In this document: positions 31,272 through 38,730 of the stretch, one piece after another
How the letters are laid out: every line of letters begins with the position of its first letter
How positions within the stretch are numbered: position 1 is the stretch's first letter
Origin: Bacteroidota bacterium
GTDB taxonomy: Bacteria > Bacteroidota > Bacteroidia > AKYH767-A > OLB10
Length of the DNA: 38,730 bases
Direction: 5' to 3'
NCBI GenBank assembly: GCA_024643795.1
Contig: JAHEMF010000027.1
Span: 1 to 38,730 of the forward strand
Notes under the pieces: generated by a model
Databases searched by the model: none
Told to the model about the DNA's origin: nothing
What the model saw: the letters and a program-made list of their open reading frames with translations, nothing else
Translations under genes and position numbers: made by a program

Positions 31272-34061
31272 TCATTTCTGAATGAGGATCGGCGTCTTAC
31301 TTTCAACCATCTCTAACTGCCCCTCATTTAAAAAGCAGCAATCAGATCTCCGGTCCTGCAAATAAACACCCGACCATTTATTCCCGCATGCATTTGTTAT
31401 CACTCCGCCATCAATAATAAGCCTTCCTTTTTTACCTATGGTGATCCTGCCTTTTGCCGGCATATGTAATTTACCTTTAATGGTTAACGTGCTACCTTTT
31501 AAAATTACCAGATCACCATTTACAAAGCGATCATTTTCCCAGGTAGTTGAATTACGGATATATACTGCAGGTGACAAATTATTTGTTGGTAACAGGGTAG
31601 TCTCAAAAACGCCTCTTCCAAAAGTTGCTGCCTTTATTGAATTGTTGCAGTAATTTATTTTTATTTCTACCACCCGCACATTCGGCAGGTCGCCATATTC
31701 AACCCAATCTGAATCTTTGTCTTTGGTATATACACCTGCATCAGTAGCTATGTAAATTCTGTCATTACTGCCTTGCTGATATGCGATCCCGTTCACCGGA
31801 AGATTATGCAAACAACTTGTAGGATCCTGATTGACCCATGTAATACCACCATCATCACTTCTGTATACTTTGTGATCAGGAGAATAACCTGTGAAGGTGA
31901 TCCATAACCGGTTCTCATTTAGTGGATCTACAGCAATACCGGTAACAGGTGGTAGTTTCACATTTCCCTTGTACAATGGAATGCCGGAACCATCAGCACT
32001 TAATATCAGCTCTTTAAAATGGTTTGACTGCCAGTTGCCATTTGAAAACCCATTGTCTGATCGGAAAAAATGGGGATCAAGATGCCATTCAGCTTCCGGG
32101 TTGGTACCATTGTCAACGCCCATGGTAACAAGGTATACTCTGTCAGGATCCGTTGGAGCAATAGCCATTTCAGTTATCTGACGCTTCCATTTTGGTACAA
32201 TGGACTTTCCAAGATCAGATTCCTGTTGCCATACATTCTTGTCGTAAAGGTTGTTGTTGATTCGCTTATACACTTCACTGAATCCAAGATACGGTTCATG
32301 AGTCAACGGATCCAGTTCGCATGGGAACGATTTACTGAAAAACACATTGGGTTTTGATTCCGGATCTGCTGCATCTGTTGGAAATCCATTATAAGCATTC
32401 GTATTCTTTATGGTATTGAAATCAAATTCAAATACAGTGGCATGGCTGTTTGAGTGATATGCTTTCTTATTCAGATCATCATATATCCGGGCACTATAGC
32501 CATCACCACCTGTATTTAAAATTTTCCATCTGTTAATACCGTCTATTTCCTGATGAGTTCTGATACCATGATCCTGTAACGCAACAATTATATCATCCGG
32601 ATCGGTTTCATTATCATCGAACGACCAAATTGTTGCATTGCAAAGCCCGCTGTTTTTGTATTCCCATTTTTTTTGTGATACAGTGCATACACTCACTCCA
32701 CCGTGGTTAGCAACAAACATCCTGCTTTCGACATCTGTTACGGGCTCGAAGATCAAAGTATGGATATCGACGTACATCCCATTGCTGACCGAATAACTCA
32801 TAAATTGATTTACTTGTGATGGTCGTTTCAGGTCAGCAGATGTTGTGTGGATGATGGTATTACCCCAGAATATTTTTTGCGGATCATTCGGATCAACAGC
32901 AATAGCCATATAGCTTTGGCTATAGAGATCCATATTACCTATCGACAGGTGTGTGGTTATCATCTCCCATTGTGAACCATCAAAACGATACAGGAACATG
33001 CGGGTGATATTTTTTTCCGGCTCACGACCCATTATATATGCATACACCATGTTGCGATCGAGTGAGGTCACTGCAAGGTTAGATCGTTCCGGAATAAAAT
33101 CATTGTATTGGCCTTTAAGGTACCGGAAGTCCAATCCTTTGTCTGCCCCTGTAATGATCTCCCACGTACTCCCCCCATCTGTAGAACGGTAAATATTTTG
33201 TCCTGACGCATACAATGTATCACTGCTGCCAGGTTTGAATTCCAACCCACGCAGTTGTGAGTCATCAATTTTTTTTCCATTGAGTAAGCCCGGCTTCCAT
33301 TGGCCTGATGTAAAGTAAAATACACCAGCAGAAGAAGCCATGACCAGTCGGGATCCGTTTTTGGCATCAGTAAGAAGTCTTCTTATTACACCGCCCTTTG
33401 CAAAATGATCCATCAGTCCTGCGTTTACAGGCCTCCAGCTTTCGCCATCATCAGCACTCACATATATACCTTGAGTGAACATTGGGTTTACACTTGAAAC
33501 ATTAGGCTGTACAGAACCATAAATAGTTCCATCGGCATATCCTGTAGCAACATAGACCTCATTTTTAGTATTCACGGCAACATCTGAAACTCCACAAAAT
33601 GGCAATGTGTTATCGGTGTTCATGATTTGCCAGTTATCACCGGCATCATCGCTTTTCCATAATCCACCAAATCCTGAACAGGCAAATATTACTTTGTTTG
33701 ATTTTCCATTATAACCGGGATGAAATGTGATCCTGTGGATCTGCCCTACGGTAGGGGTATTGGTGTTGTTACCAGCAGGGCCAAGTTGTTTCCATGCAGC
33801 AACCAATGGTTTGTTATTTCTGCAATCAGGTTTACTATCCGCATTGAATTGTTGTGTGTAATTGAAGTTCGCGGTATTTGCCTCAATAAAATTTCCGTCA
33901 GCAGATATCCTGCCGGCCCATGTTAATTGGCTACGCTGCTTTTCGGTCGTCTCGCCTTCTTCAAATTCATCATCAGCACTATTCGAAATTTCCTGTGCCG
34001 GTAAAGACGAAATATTAAGACCTAAAATTATAAGCAGGAAAAAAAAAGGTGCAATTTTCAT
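31272..34061 (-). CDS. Secreted BNR/Asp-box beta-propeller protein without T9SS tail
   Basis: A 929-residue protein with a signal peptide ending near residue 23 (SSLPAQ). It has a sialidase/Vps10-like propeller with Asp-box turns spread over about 85-800: SDDAGDNW, SADDGESW, STDGGSTW, SDDGGITW. KQLGPAGNN opens the domain, as in secreted BNR glycosyl hydrolase-like proteins of Bacteroidota. The last 80 residues form a short beta-helix-like stretch (GSTLTIKGKLHMPAKGRITI) and end at LIQK. No type A or B sorting domain is present, unlike other such proteins that usually have one. The stop lies about 7 bp from the GC-rich element at 31166-31265, which suggests truncation of a longer protein. Catalytic residues of a glycosidase were not identified, so a binding or peptidase-linked role is possible. 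The nitrilase gene lies 30 bp upstream. Confidence 0.82.
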   Translation of the reverse strand: MKIAPFFFLLIILGLNISSLPAQEISNSADDEFEEGETTEKQRSQLTWAGRISADGNFIEANTANFNYTQQFNADSKPDCRNNKPLVAAWKQLGPAGNNTNTPTVGQIHRITFHPGYNGKSNKVIFACSGFGGLWKSDDAGDNWQIMNTDNTLPFCGVSDVAVNTKNEVYVATGYADGTIYGSVQPNVSSVNPMFTQGIYVSADDGESWRPVNAGLMDHFAKGGVIRRLLTDAKNGSRLVMASSAGVFYFTSGQWKPGLLNGKKIDDSQLRGLEFKPGSSDTLYASGQNIYRSTDGGSTWEIITGADKGLDFRYLKGQYNDFIPERSNLAVTSLDRNMVYAYIMGREPEKNITRMFLYRFDGSQWEMITTHLSIGNMDLYSQSYMAIAVDPNDPQKIFWGNTIIHTTSADLKRPSQVNQFMSYSVSNGMYVDIHTLIFEPVTDVESRMFVANHGGVSVCTVSQKKWEYKNSGLCNATIWSFDDNETDPDDIIVALQDHGIRTHQEIDGINRWKILNTGGDGYSARIYDDLNKKAYHSNSHATVFEFDFNTIKNTNAYNGFPTDAADPESKPNVFFSKSFPCELDPLTHEPYLGFSEVYKRINNNLYDKNVWQQESDLGKSIVPKWKRQITEMAIAPTDPDRVYLVTMGVDNGTNPEAEWHLDPHFFRSDNGFSNGNWQSNHFKELILSADGSGIPLYKGNVKLPPVTGIAVDPLNENRLWITFTGYSPDHKVYRSDDGGITWVNQDPTSCLHNLPVNGIAYQQGSNDRIYIATDAGVYTKDKDSDWVEYGDLPNVRVVEIKINYCNNSIKAATFGRGVFETTLLPTNNLSPAVYIRNSTTWENDRFVNGDLVILKGSTLTIKGKLHMPAKGRITIGKKGRLIIDGGVITNACGNKWSGVYLQDRRSDCCFLNEGQLEMVESKTPILIQK

Positions 34062-34091
34062 TTTACTTATTGATTTAAATGAAGGAGGTTG

Positions 34092-35003
34092 TTATTGTTT
34101 TATTTTAAAATCGAAAACATCCGGTCTGCTGTAATGTCCTTCAACATCAAACATTCTTTTTGCTCTAATGATGTCATCAAGGTCAATATCTGCATAAAGA
34201 ATACCTTCTTCAGAATTAAGTGGGCCTGCTAACACCTTGCCGTTCGGACTTATGATACAACTATTACCCGGGTTTATCCATTCTCTCCCCTCCGGATAGG
34301 AATTCTTGATGCCCAGATCATCCGGTATATCAGAAATACGAAGAGCCATACATGAGCTGATAACAAATACTCCACCTTCGCGTGCGATGGCTTTCATTGA
34401 AACCAGCCAATTATCGCTTTTGTCCCAAGTAGGGGAAGCCAGAATTTGCAATCCTTGTTTGTAGAGACTTACTCTGGCTAATGGCATCAGATTTTCCCAG
34501 CAGATCAATCCACCTATTACACCAGATGAGGTTTTATAAGTGTGTAAAGATCTTCCATCACCTCTTGCCCATATCAACCGTTCTCCTCCTGTAGGAATCA
34601 ATTTTTGGTGAGTGCCCAGTATGTCTCCCTTTTCATTAATAAACAACATTGAATTAAATAAACTTCCGTTGCTTGATTTAGTATTTCTTTCATTTATACC
34701 CATAACAACATTTACCTTTGCTTCTTTCGCTGCTTTGCATAATTCATCAGTTGAATCATCTGGCACACTAACAGAATTTTGTGTTAGTTGAACATAAAGT
34801 TCATTTAATTCTGCGGACCTGCTGTTTGGGATGGTCCATATCCAGTCCGGGTAACCGGAAATAAAAGCTTCCGGAAACACAACAAGATTGGCACCTTCTT
34901 TAGCTACATCGTGAATGGCAGCAATTGCTTTAGCTACAGTCTTTTTTTTATCAAGGAAAACAGGGCTTAACTGCGCACATGCAATGCGAATTGGCTGGCT
35001 CAT
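34092..35003 (-). CDS. Nitrilase family carbon-nitrogen hydrolase
   Basis: A 303-residue cytoplasmic enzyme with the catalytic triad of the nitrilase superfamily: Glu45 in VVFPEAFISGYPDW, Lys134 in HQKLIPTGGER, and Cys168 in GGLICWENLMPLAR. The FPEAFISGYPDW and CWENLMPLAR forms point to the branch 1 (true nitrilase) group, which turns nitriles into carboxylic acids and ammonia. SPTWDKSDNWLVSMKAIARE supports the same. The substrate (aliphatic, aryl or cyanide-like) cannot be told. The length is typical, slightly short at the C-terminus. Its stop lies 30 bp before the BNR protein start; no functional link is evident. The 99-bp upstream gap has no perfect promoter match. Confidence 0.92.
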   Translation of the reverse strand: MSQPIRIACAQLSPVFLDKKKTVAKAIAAIHDVAKEGANLVVFPEAFISGYPDWIWTIPNSRSAELNELYVQLTQNSVSVPDDSTDELCKAAKEAKVNVVMGINERNTKSSNGSLFNSMLFINEKGDILGTHQKLIPTGGERLIWARGDGRSLHTYKTSSGVIGGLICWENLMPLARVSLYKQGLQILASPTWDKSDNWLVSMKAIAREGGVFVISSCMALRISDIPDDLGIKNSYPEGREWINPGNSCIISPNGKVLAGPLNSEEGILYADIDLDDIIRAKRMFDVEGHYSRPDVFDFKIKQ

Positions 35004-35102
35004 AAGGGCAAGATTCAGTTCTGATTTAAAAATTACTATACTTAGAATTAATAAGTATTTTCAACGTACTCTATCGAATTCAAATTTTATTTATCGTTCA
35101 TT

Positions 35103-35897
35103 TCACCTCTTTGTCACTACCAAACTGTATGTCATAGGAATTGAAATATCTTTATTTTTCATTTTATAAACAGATTCATCCACTTTGATCAAATTACTAA
35201 AGCAGTTATATGGCGAATGATCATATTCATTGAATGACACTAAATTCAAGTTGTTTTCAATCAATGACATTATAATCTCACTCATGCTATGATTCCAGGA
35301 AACATTTTCAACTTCTACATCACTTTCCCGGGCAGCATAACTACCTTTTGATGTTTCAATTATAGCTCCTGAATTGAAATAGGAGTATTGAAAGTCTGAT
35401 AAATTATCATTGAGCATATAAACAAGGGGGTGAAAGTCTACAATAACGAATTTCCCACCCCTTTTTAAAGACCTGTTTATCACCTTTCCCCATGGCATAA
35501 GGTCAGGAAGCCAACATGTTGTCCCATAGCTGGTAAATACTATGTCAAATGAGTTTTCAGGAATATCACTTAGTAGACTTACATCACTGCAAATAAAATT
35601 GACTGTTTCACAGGATTTTTGAGCATTAAATTTTGCAGTTTCTATTGCCACATCCGAAATATCTACAGCCGTAACTTTTGCACCCATCCGTGCAAGTGAA
35701 ATAGAATCCTGACCAAAATGACACTGAAGATGTAGTATGGATTTTCCTTCAATATCCCCTAAGATTTCCATTTCGGTAGGTTGCAAGGTGCATTTGCCTT
35801 TTAGAAAGGCTTCATTGTCATAAAAGTCTGATCCAACATGCAACTGCGTCCACGTATTCCAGGCTACTCGGTTTTTTTCGATATATATTTTATTCAT
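35103..35897 (-). CDS. Class I SAM-dependent methyltransferase
   Basis: A 264-residue protein with the Rossmann methyltransferase motifs: ILHLQCHFGQDSISLARMG (residues 54-72) as motif I, VTAVDISDVAIETAKF (75-90) as the acidic-loop motif II, and FDIVFTSYGTTCWLPDLMPW as motif IV. The N-terminal NRVAWNTWTQLHVGSDFYDN resembles a group of small-molecule methyltransferases that begin with N-x-x-xWN. The substrate is unknown. It is separated by 99 bp from the nitrilase gene downstream on the same strand, so co-transcription is possible but not compelling. Confidence 0.88.
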   Translation of the reverse strand: MNKIYIEKNRVAWNTWTQLHVGSDFYDNEAFLKGKCTLQPTEMEILGDIEGKSILHLQCHFGQDSISLARMGAKVTAVDISDVAIETAKFNAQKSCETVNFICSDVSLLSDIPENSFDIVFTSYGTTCWLPDLMPWGKVINRSLKRGGKFVIVDFHPLVYMLNDNLSDFQYSYFNSGAIIETSKGSYAARESDVEVENVSWNHSMSEIIMSLIENNLNLVSFNEYDHSPYNCFSNLIKVDESVYKMKNKDISIPMTYSLVVTKR

Positions 35898-36019
35898 TTC
35901 TATTTAAAATTAAACTATACCTCTGTTACATCGTAGTTTCAATGGATTCAATTTCATCAATTAATTCAATGCAATTGCTAAAGTTACCAATTATCAATGA
36001 CCGTGAGAAACCGGAACTC

Positions 36020-36054
36020 TTGTAAACAAAAAAAGCCCGCAATTGCGGGCTTCA
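36020..36054 (-). terminator. Intrinsic terminator of the beta-barrel gene
   Basis: AAGCCCGCAA/TTGCGGGCTT is a perfect 20-bp palindrome at 36033-36052. On the minus strand the stem is followed by a run of T residues, and it lies 20 bp past the stop of the outer-membrane protein gene. The A-tract on the plus strand marks the same U-run. Confidence 0.88.
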
Positions 36055-36072
36055 TAGAATATAAGAGTGCCA

Positions 36073-36633
36073 TTATAAATACAAGCATAGTCCTGCCTGC
36101 AGGTGACTGGTTTTTAATTTGTCCGCTATGTCAACCAACCCCCAATTGTATTTTATCTCAACACCTATTTTGGTGAGTTTAAGTCCTAAGCCGATCTGAG
36201 CACCTGCATCAAATGATTTGATGTCAGTGTCTTTCGAAATATCAACTCCATTAAGCTCATTTTTCTCTCCAACCTTGATGGCAGCATTACCACCGCCGAA
36301 TACATACATTGGCCCAAGCTTTACTCTTAAGCTTATAGGTAATTCGATATAACTTAAAACCACACGCGTATCGCTACTTTGATCTGATCCTGTTTGGTAA
36401 AAGGTAAGACCGGAGTATATCGAAAATAGTTTCAAGCCTATTTTTCTGGCACCAAATACGCCTACATAAAAACTATGAAGGTTATTGTCGTACAATTTAT
36501 CCCCATCATAAAATAAATTGCTTGATTGGTATCCGGCACGAACTCCTTTCCAGGTTTTATTGTCATCATCATGTCCGGCAAAAGCTGAAAATGTGAAACT
36601 TAATAAGATAAGCAGGGTTAAGATCTTTTTCAT
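36073..36633 (-). CDS. Outer-membrane beta-barrel protein (small porin-like)
   Basis: A 186-residue protein with a standard signal peptide (MKKILTLLILLSFTFSAFAG). Alternating hydrophobic strands follow, including GVRAGYQSSNLFYDGD, SFYVGVFGARKIGLKLFSIY, PMYVFGGGNAAIKVG and GVEIKYNWGLVDIADKL, ending in a terminal aromatic strand (HLQAGLCLYL), as in 8-stranded OmpX/OmpA-type barrels. I chose ATG 36633; the longer frame from 36696 adds 21 residues that overlap the upstream gene and hide the signal peptide. The gene is 43 bp downstream of the membrane methyltransferase stop and ends at a strong terminator, so the two may be co-transcribed. The function, a general barrel or a stress-related protein, is not clear. 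Confidence 0.85.
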   Translation of the reverse strand: MKKILTLLILLSFTFSAFAGHDDDNKTWKGVRAGYQSSNLFYDGDKLYDNNLHSFYVGVFGARKIGLKLFSIYSGLTFYQTGSDQSSDTRVVLSYIELPISLRVKLGPMYVFGGGNAAIKVGEKNELNGVDISKDTDIKSFDAGAQIGLGLKLTKIGVEIKYNWGLVDIADKLKTSHLQAGLCLYL

Positions 36634-36676
36634 TTTAAGTGGTTTTATAATAATATTATTTAATAAATATTGAATT

Positions 36677-37432
36677 TCAACGACCGATTTCTTCAAGCAT
36701 TTTTGTATTGTGCTTGAGATATTTTAACACAAAATATAAAATAAACGAGATAATAAATGTAGCTCCAATTATATAGTCGAAATGGGCTTGATCCTTTTCA
36801 AGGATTTCTCCTGTAAGATTAAAGAAAAAGTAAATTCCGAATAATGCGACGAATCCGTTCTTCTCCTTTTTTAATACCTTTTTTATGCTAAATGGAAGTT
36901 CAGGAGATCTGAAGTTTGAAAAAGATGGCCAGAATGCAGGTACCGATGCAGACCAATCTTCATATGCCTTTCCAAATTTTCTTTTAAGATATTGCTCTTC
37001 GGCAAACATGATCCTTTCATAGTATACCCAATAGAAAAGGCAAAAGGAAATGATGAACCAGAATTGTCCGCAATACATTGCCGGTCCCAGCCACATGAAA
37101 AAATTGCCCAGATATAAAGGATGTCTGACAGCTGAATAAATGCCGGATGTATTAAGTGTTTCGGCAAGTTGCCCATCCACATTTCGGCCTGATGTGTTTT
37201 TGGGTGTATGTCCTACAGCGTAGATCCTGATTGCCAAACCCACTAAGCTTATCAATATACAAGTGTATTCATAGTATATCTCATAAGGAGTTTCTTCAAG
37301 GAAGAACGTCTCAGGGTATAACTCTGTTCTAAGATAAAGGAATGTGCCAATTGCTAAAATAAAGATCGGGATGATGCCTCGATACTTGAACAGCCATTGC
37401 CCTTGCTGCTCGCATTCTTCTAATAATGCCAT
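36677..37432 (-). CDS. ICMT/PEMT-type membrane methyltransferase, LmtA-like
   Basis: A 251-residue integral membrane protein with about five helices and the isoprenylcysteine carboxyl methyltransferase/PEMT signature. The SAM-binding region carries SGIYSAVRHPLYLGNFFMWLG (residues 97-116, with R-HPLY) and the C-terminal YYERIMFAEEQYLKRKFG. HTPKNTSGRN (75-84) recalls the Leptospira enzyme that methylates the lipid A 1-phosphate (LmtA). The likely reaction is methylation of a membrane lipid or lipid A phosphate; phospholipid N-methylation or isoprenyl carboxyl methylation are alternatives. It precedes the outer-membrane barrel gene. A perfect -7 element lies 20 bp before the start. Confidence 0.82.
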   Translation of the reverse strand: MALLEECEQQGQWLFKYRGIIPIFILAIGTFLYLRTELYPETFFLEETPYEIYYEYTCILISLVGLAIRIYAVGHTPKNTSGRNVDGQLAETLNTSGIYSAVRHPLYLGNFFMWLGPAMYCGQFWFIISFCLFYWVYYERIMFAEEQYLKRKFGKAYEDWSASVPAFWPSFSNFRSPELPFSIKKVLKKEKNGFVALFGIYFFFNLTGEILEKDQAHFDYIIGATFIISFILYFVLKYLKHNTKMLEEIGR

Positions 37433-37452
37433 GTTATAGGTGCTTTGATGGG

Positions 37453-37460
37453 CAAACGTA
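37453..37460 (-). promoter_or_regulatory. -7 element before the membrane methyltransferase
   Basis: The minus strand reads TACGTTTG, a perfect TAnnTTTG, 20 bp upstream of the start at 37432. The -33 region has only weak ATTG candidates at non-ideal distance. Confidence 0.42.
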
Positions 37461-37567
37461 ACTAATTTATACTATCAATATCTGATCAATATCATAAATT
37501 TTCAATATTAGAAATTAGCCTTAGCTAAAGGATGGTATCCTTCCACATCGCAAATAGCGGCGCTGGT

Positions 37568-38730
37568 TTACCTGATGAGTGATACTGTGCCCGAGTGAGA
37601 CTTCACAGTGATTCTTCCATTGAGCTCTGCCGTGTAAGCCAGGTTGTAAATATAAACGCCTTGTGGGGCATTGTCGCCATTGAAAATGCCATCCCATCCA
37701 TTGACAAATTCATTGCTTGAAAATACAAGTTGCCCCCAGCGGTTATATACCAGCAGTTGATAATTCACCAATTGACAAACTGACTCGGGTCTAAATATTT
37801 CATTGATCCCATCCCGGTTGGGCGTGAAAGCATTGGGTATATAAAGTTCGCATATACAATCACTGTATTCAATTATAATAGTGTCAACATCAGCCCCGCA
37901 CATATTTTCACTGTAAAGGAAGTATGAACCGGCTTCTGCAATGGTTATAAATGGTAAGGTTGATCCATTGTTCCATAAATATGTTGCAAATTGGTTTTCT
38001 GCTCCCAGTGTTAATTCGTCTCCATAACACAAAATAGTATCCTGCCCTAAATATACCAGCGGTTTGTTTACAAGTTCAATGCTGATAAAGGCATCCGAAG
38101 TGCAATTGTTAACATTTGTTACTGTTACTGTATACGCTCCCGACTCATGTATGTATATAGCTTGTGTATTCTCTCCGGTAGACCATTGATAGATGCTTCC
38201 TGGATTACCTGCGTCAAGTACAGGTGTAGGTTCAGTACATATTTTTCCTCCCGGACCAAGATCTATCACAGGGAGTGAATAAATTTCTGTTACAGATAAA
38301 GTGTCGTATACCGTGCCACATACATTTGTTACACCTACCCAATATGTTCCTGCAGATGAAACTGTGATCTGTTGATTTGTTGAACCGTTGCTCCATAAGT
38401 AAGCTGCATTTCCTGCTCCTGCATCCAATACAATAGTATTGCCCAAACAAAATGCCGTGTCATTACCAAGTTGGAAGCTGTGTAAGTAAAGCAATTGAAC
38501 AGATGCTCCAGCAGTGTTTGTACAACCCAAGGTGTCTGTGCCCGTTACAGAATAATTAGTTAGAACGGCAGGTGATGCCATAGTGGTTGAGCTTTGCGGA
38601 TTGCCCAACCCATTTATCGGTGACCACTGATATTGGATAGCAGTTGATGATGAAGCTGCCAGAAGTACACTGTCTCCTAAACAAATGGGAGAAACGGGAT
38701 TAACATTAATAACCGGAAGTGGCTGAGTGG
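37568..38730 (-). CDS. C-terminal part of gliding-type (type B) T9SS adhesin, truncated by window
   Basis: An open frame runs from the right window edge to a stop at 37568; about 387 codons are visible and the N-terminus lies outside. The visible part has four to five Ig-like modules of about 80 residues, with patterns such as C-L-G-N-x-I-V-L-DAG, YLWSNGST, CTEPTPVLDAGNPG and YLWNNGSTLPFI. The C-terminal type B domain has LYIPNAFTPNRDGINEIF, LLVYNRWGQLVFSS, WDGIFNGDNAPQGVYIYNL and ends SGTVSLIR, closely parallel to the giant adhesin. A TTG inside this frame (38608) is not the start, because the same reading frame continues upstream without a stop. It is a surface protein secreted by T9SS; the ligand is unknown. 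Confidence 0.9.
   Translation of the reverse strand, partial: TQPLPVINVNPVSPICLGDSVLLAASSSTAIQYQWSPINGLGNPQSSTTMASPAVLTNYSVTGTDTLGCTNTAGASVQLLYLHSFQLGNDTAFCLGNTIVLDAGAGNAAYLWSNGSTNQQITVSSAGTYWVGVTNVCGTVYDTLSVTEIYSLPVIDLGPGGKICTEPTPVLDAGNPGSIYQWSTGENTQAIYIHESGAYTVTVTNVNNCTSDAFISIELVNKPLVYLGQDTILCYGDELTLGAENQFATYLWNNGSTLPFITIAEAGSYFLYSENMCGADVDTIIIEYSDCICELYIPNAFTPNRDGINEIFRPESVCQLVNYQLLVYNRWGQLVFSSNEFVNGWDGIFNGDNAPQGVYIYNLAYTAELNGRITVKSHSGTVSLIR

Noticed and set aside
36634-36696. Upstream extension of the outer-membrane barrel gene
   Set aside because: It buries the signal peptide and overlaps the preceding gene; ATG 36633 gives a standard signal sequence.
38608-38608. TTG as start of the right-edge adhesin
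   Set aside because: The same frame continues without a stop to the window edge through an Ig-like module, so the true start lies outside.

Overview
The window looks like chromosome from a Bacteroidota bacterium, probably an environmental lineage near the Flavobacteriales, Chitinophagales or Sphingobacteriales; the order cannot be fixed from the sequence. The reasons are the low-GC background, several secreted proteins ending in type IX secretion (T9SS) sorting domains (type A, and the gliding-motility-associated type B/CHU_C form), SusC-like TonB receptor architecture with an N-terminal carboxypeptidase-regulatory-like domain, and promoter-like TTTG / TAnnTTTG elements. No rRNA, tRNA, CRISPR array or intact insertion sequence was recognised.

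Layout. 1-2725 (minus strand): a possible small-molecule cluster. It has a FeeM-like N-acyl amino acid synthase, an overlapping vanillyl-alcohol oxidase/p-cresol methylhydroxylase-type flavoprotein, and the first 40 codons of a methyltransferase-like gene cut by the window edge. A good Bacteroidota promoter and a hairpin-containing leader precede it. 2865-3248 (plus): a small membrane protein. 3294-9382 (minus): a tight four-gene envelope operon, with two different MscS-type channels, an LpxL-type acyltransferase and a fatty acid desaturase. 9496-12552 (minus): a putative metal-uptake module, with a His/Cys-rich small exported protein, a TonB receptor and a DoxX-like membrane protein. 12592-13959: a LamG-domain T9SS cargo. 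14063-15767: a ZIP metal transporter followed 13 bp later by a class D (OXA-type) beta-lactamase lipoprotein. 15843-18082: a glycine-rich T9SS cargo preceded by an orphan HigA-type antitoxin. 18083-18393 has no gene but is unusually rich in inverted repeats. 18394-18996: a SET-domain protein. 19159-22176: a MacA/MacB-like ABC export operon. 22318-23253: a beta-carbonic anhydrase and a zinc-ribbon protein.

23513-31114 (plus strand): two large secreted proteins, a 1891-residue multi-Ig/PKD protein with a gliding-type C-terminus and a 625-residue T9SS type A protein. They end at a strong terminator, followed by a compact GC-rich palindromic element (31166-31265) that looks like a dispersed intergenic repeat. 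31272-37432 (minus): a BNR/Asp-box protein lacking a T9SS tail, a nitrilase, a SAM methyltransferase, an outer-membrane beta-barrel protein with a clear terminator, and an ICMT/LmtA-like membrane methyltransferase. 37568-38730: the C-terminal part of another gliding-type T9SS adhesin that runs off the window.

Main themes are envelope remodelling and homeostasis, metal handling, and secreted surface proteins. The best candidate for an undescribed system is the FeeM-like plus VAO-type pair at 284-2454. If the synthase makes N-acyl-tyrosine, its product would be a para-substituted phenol, the substrate class used by the flavoprotein family next to it.
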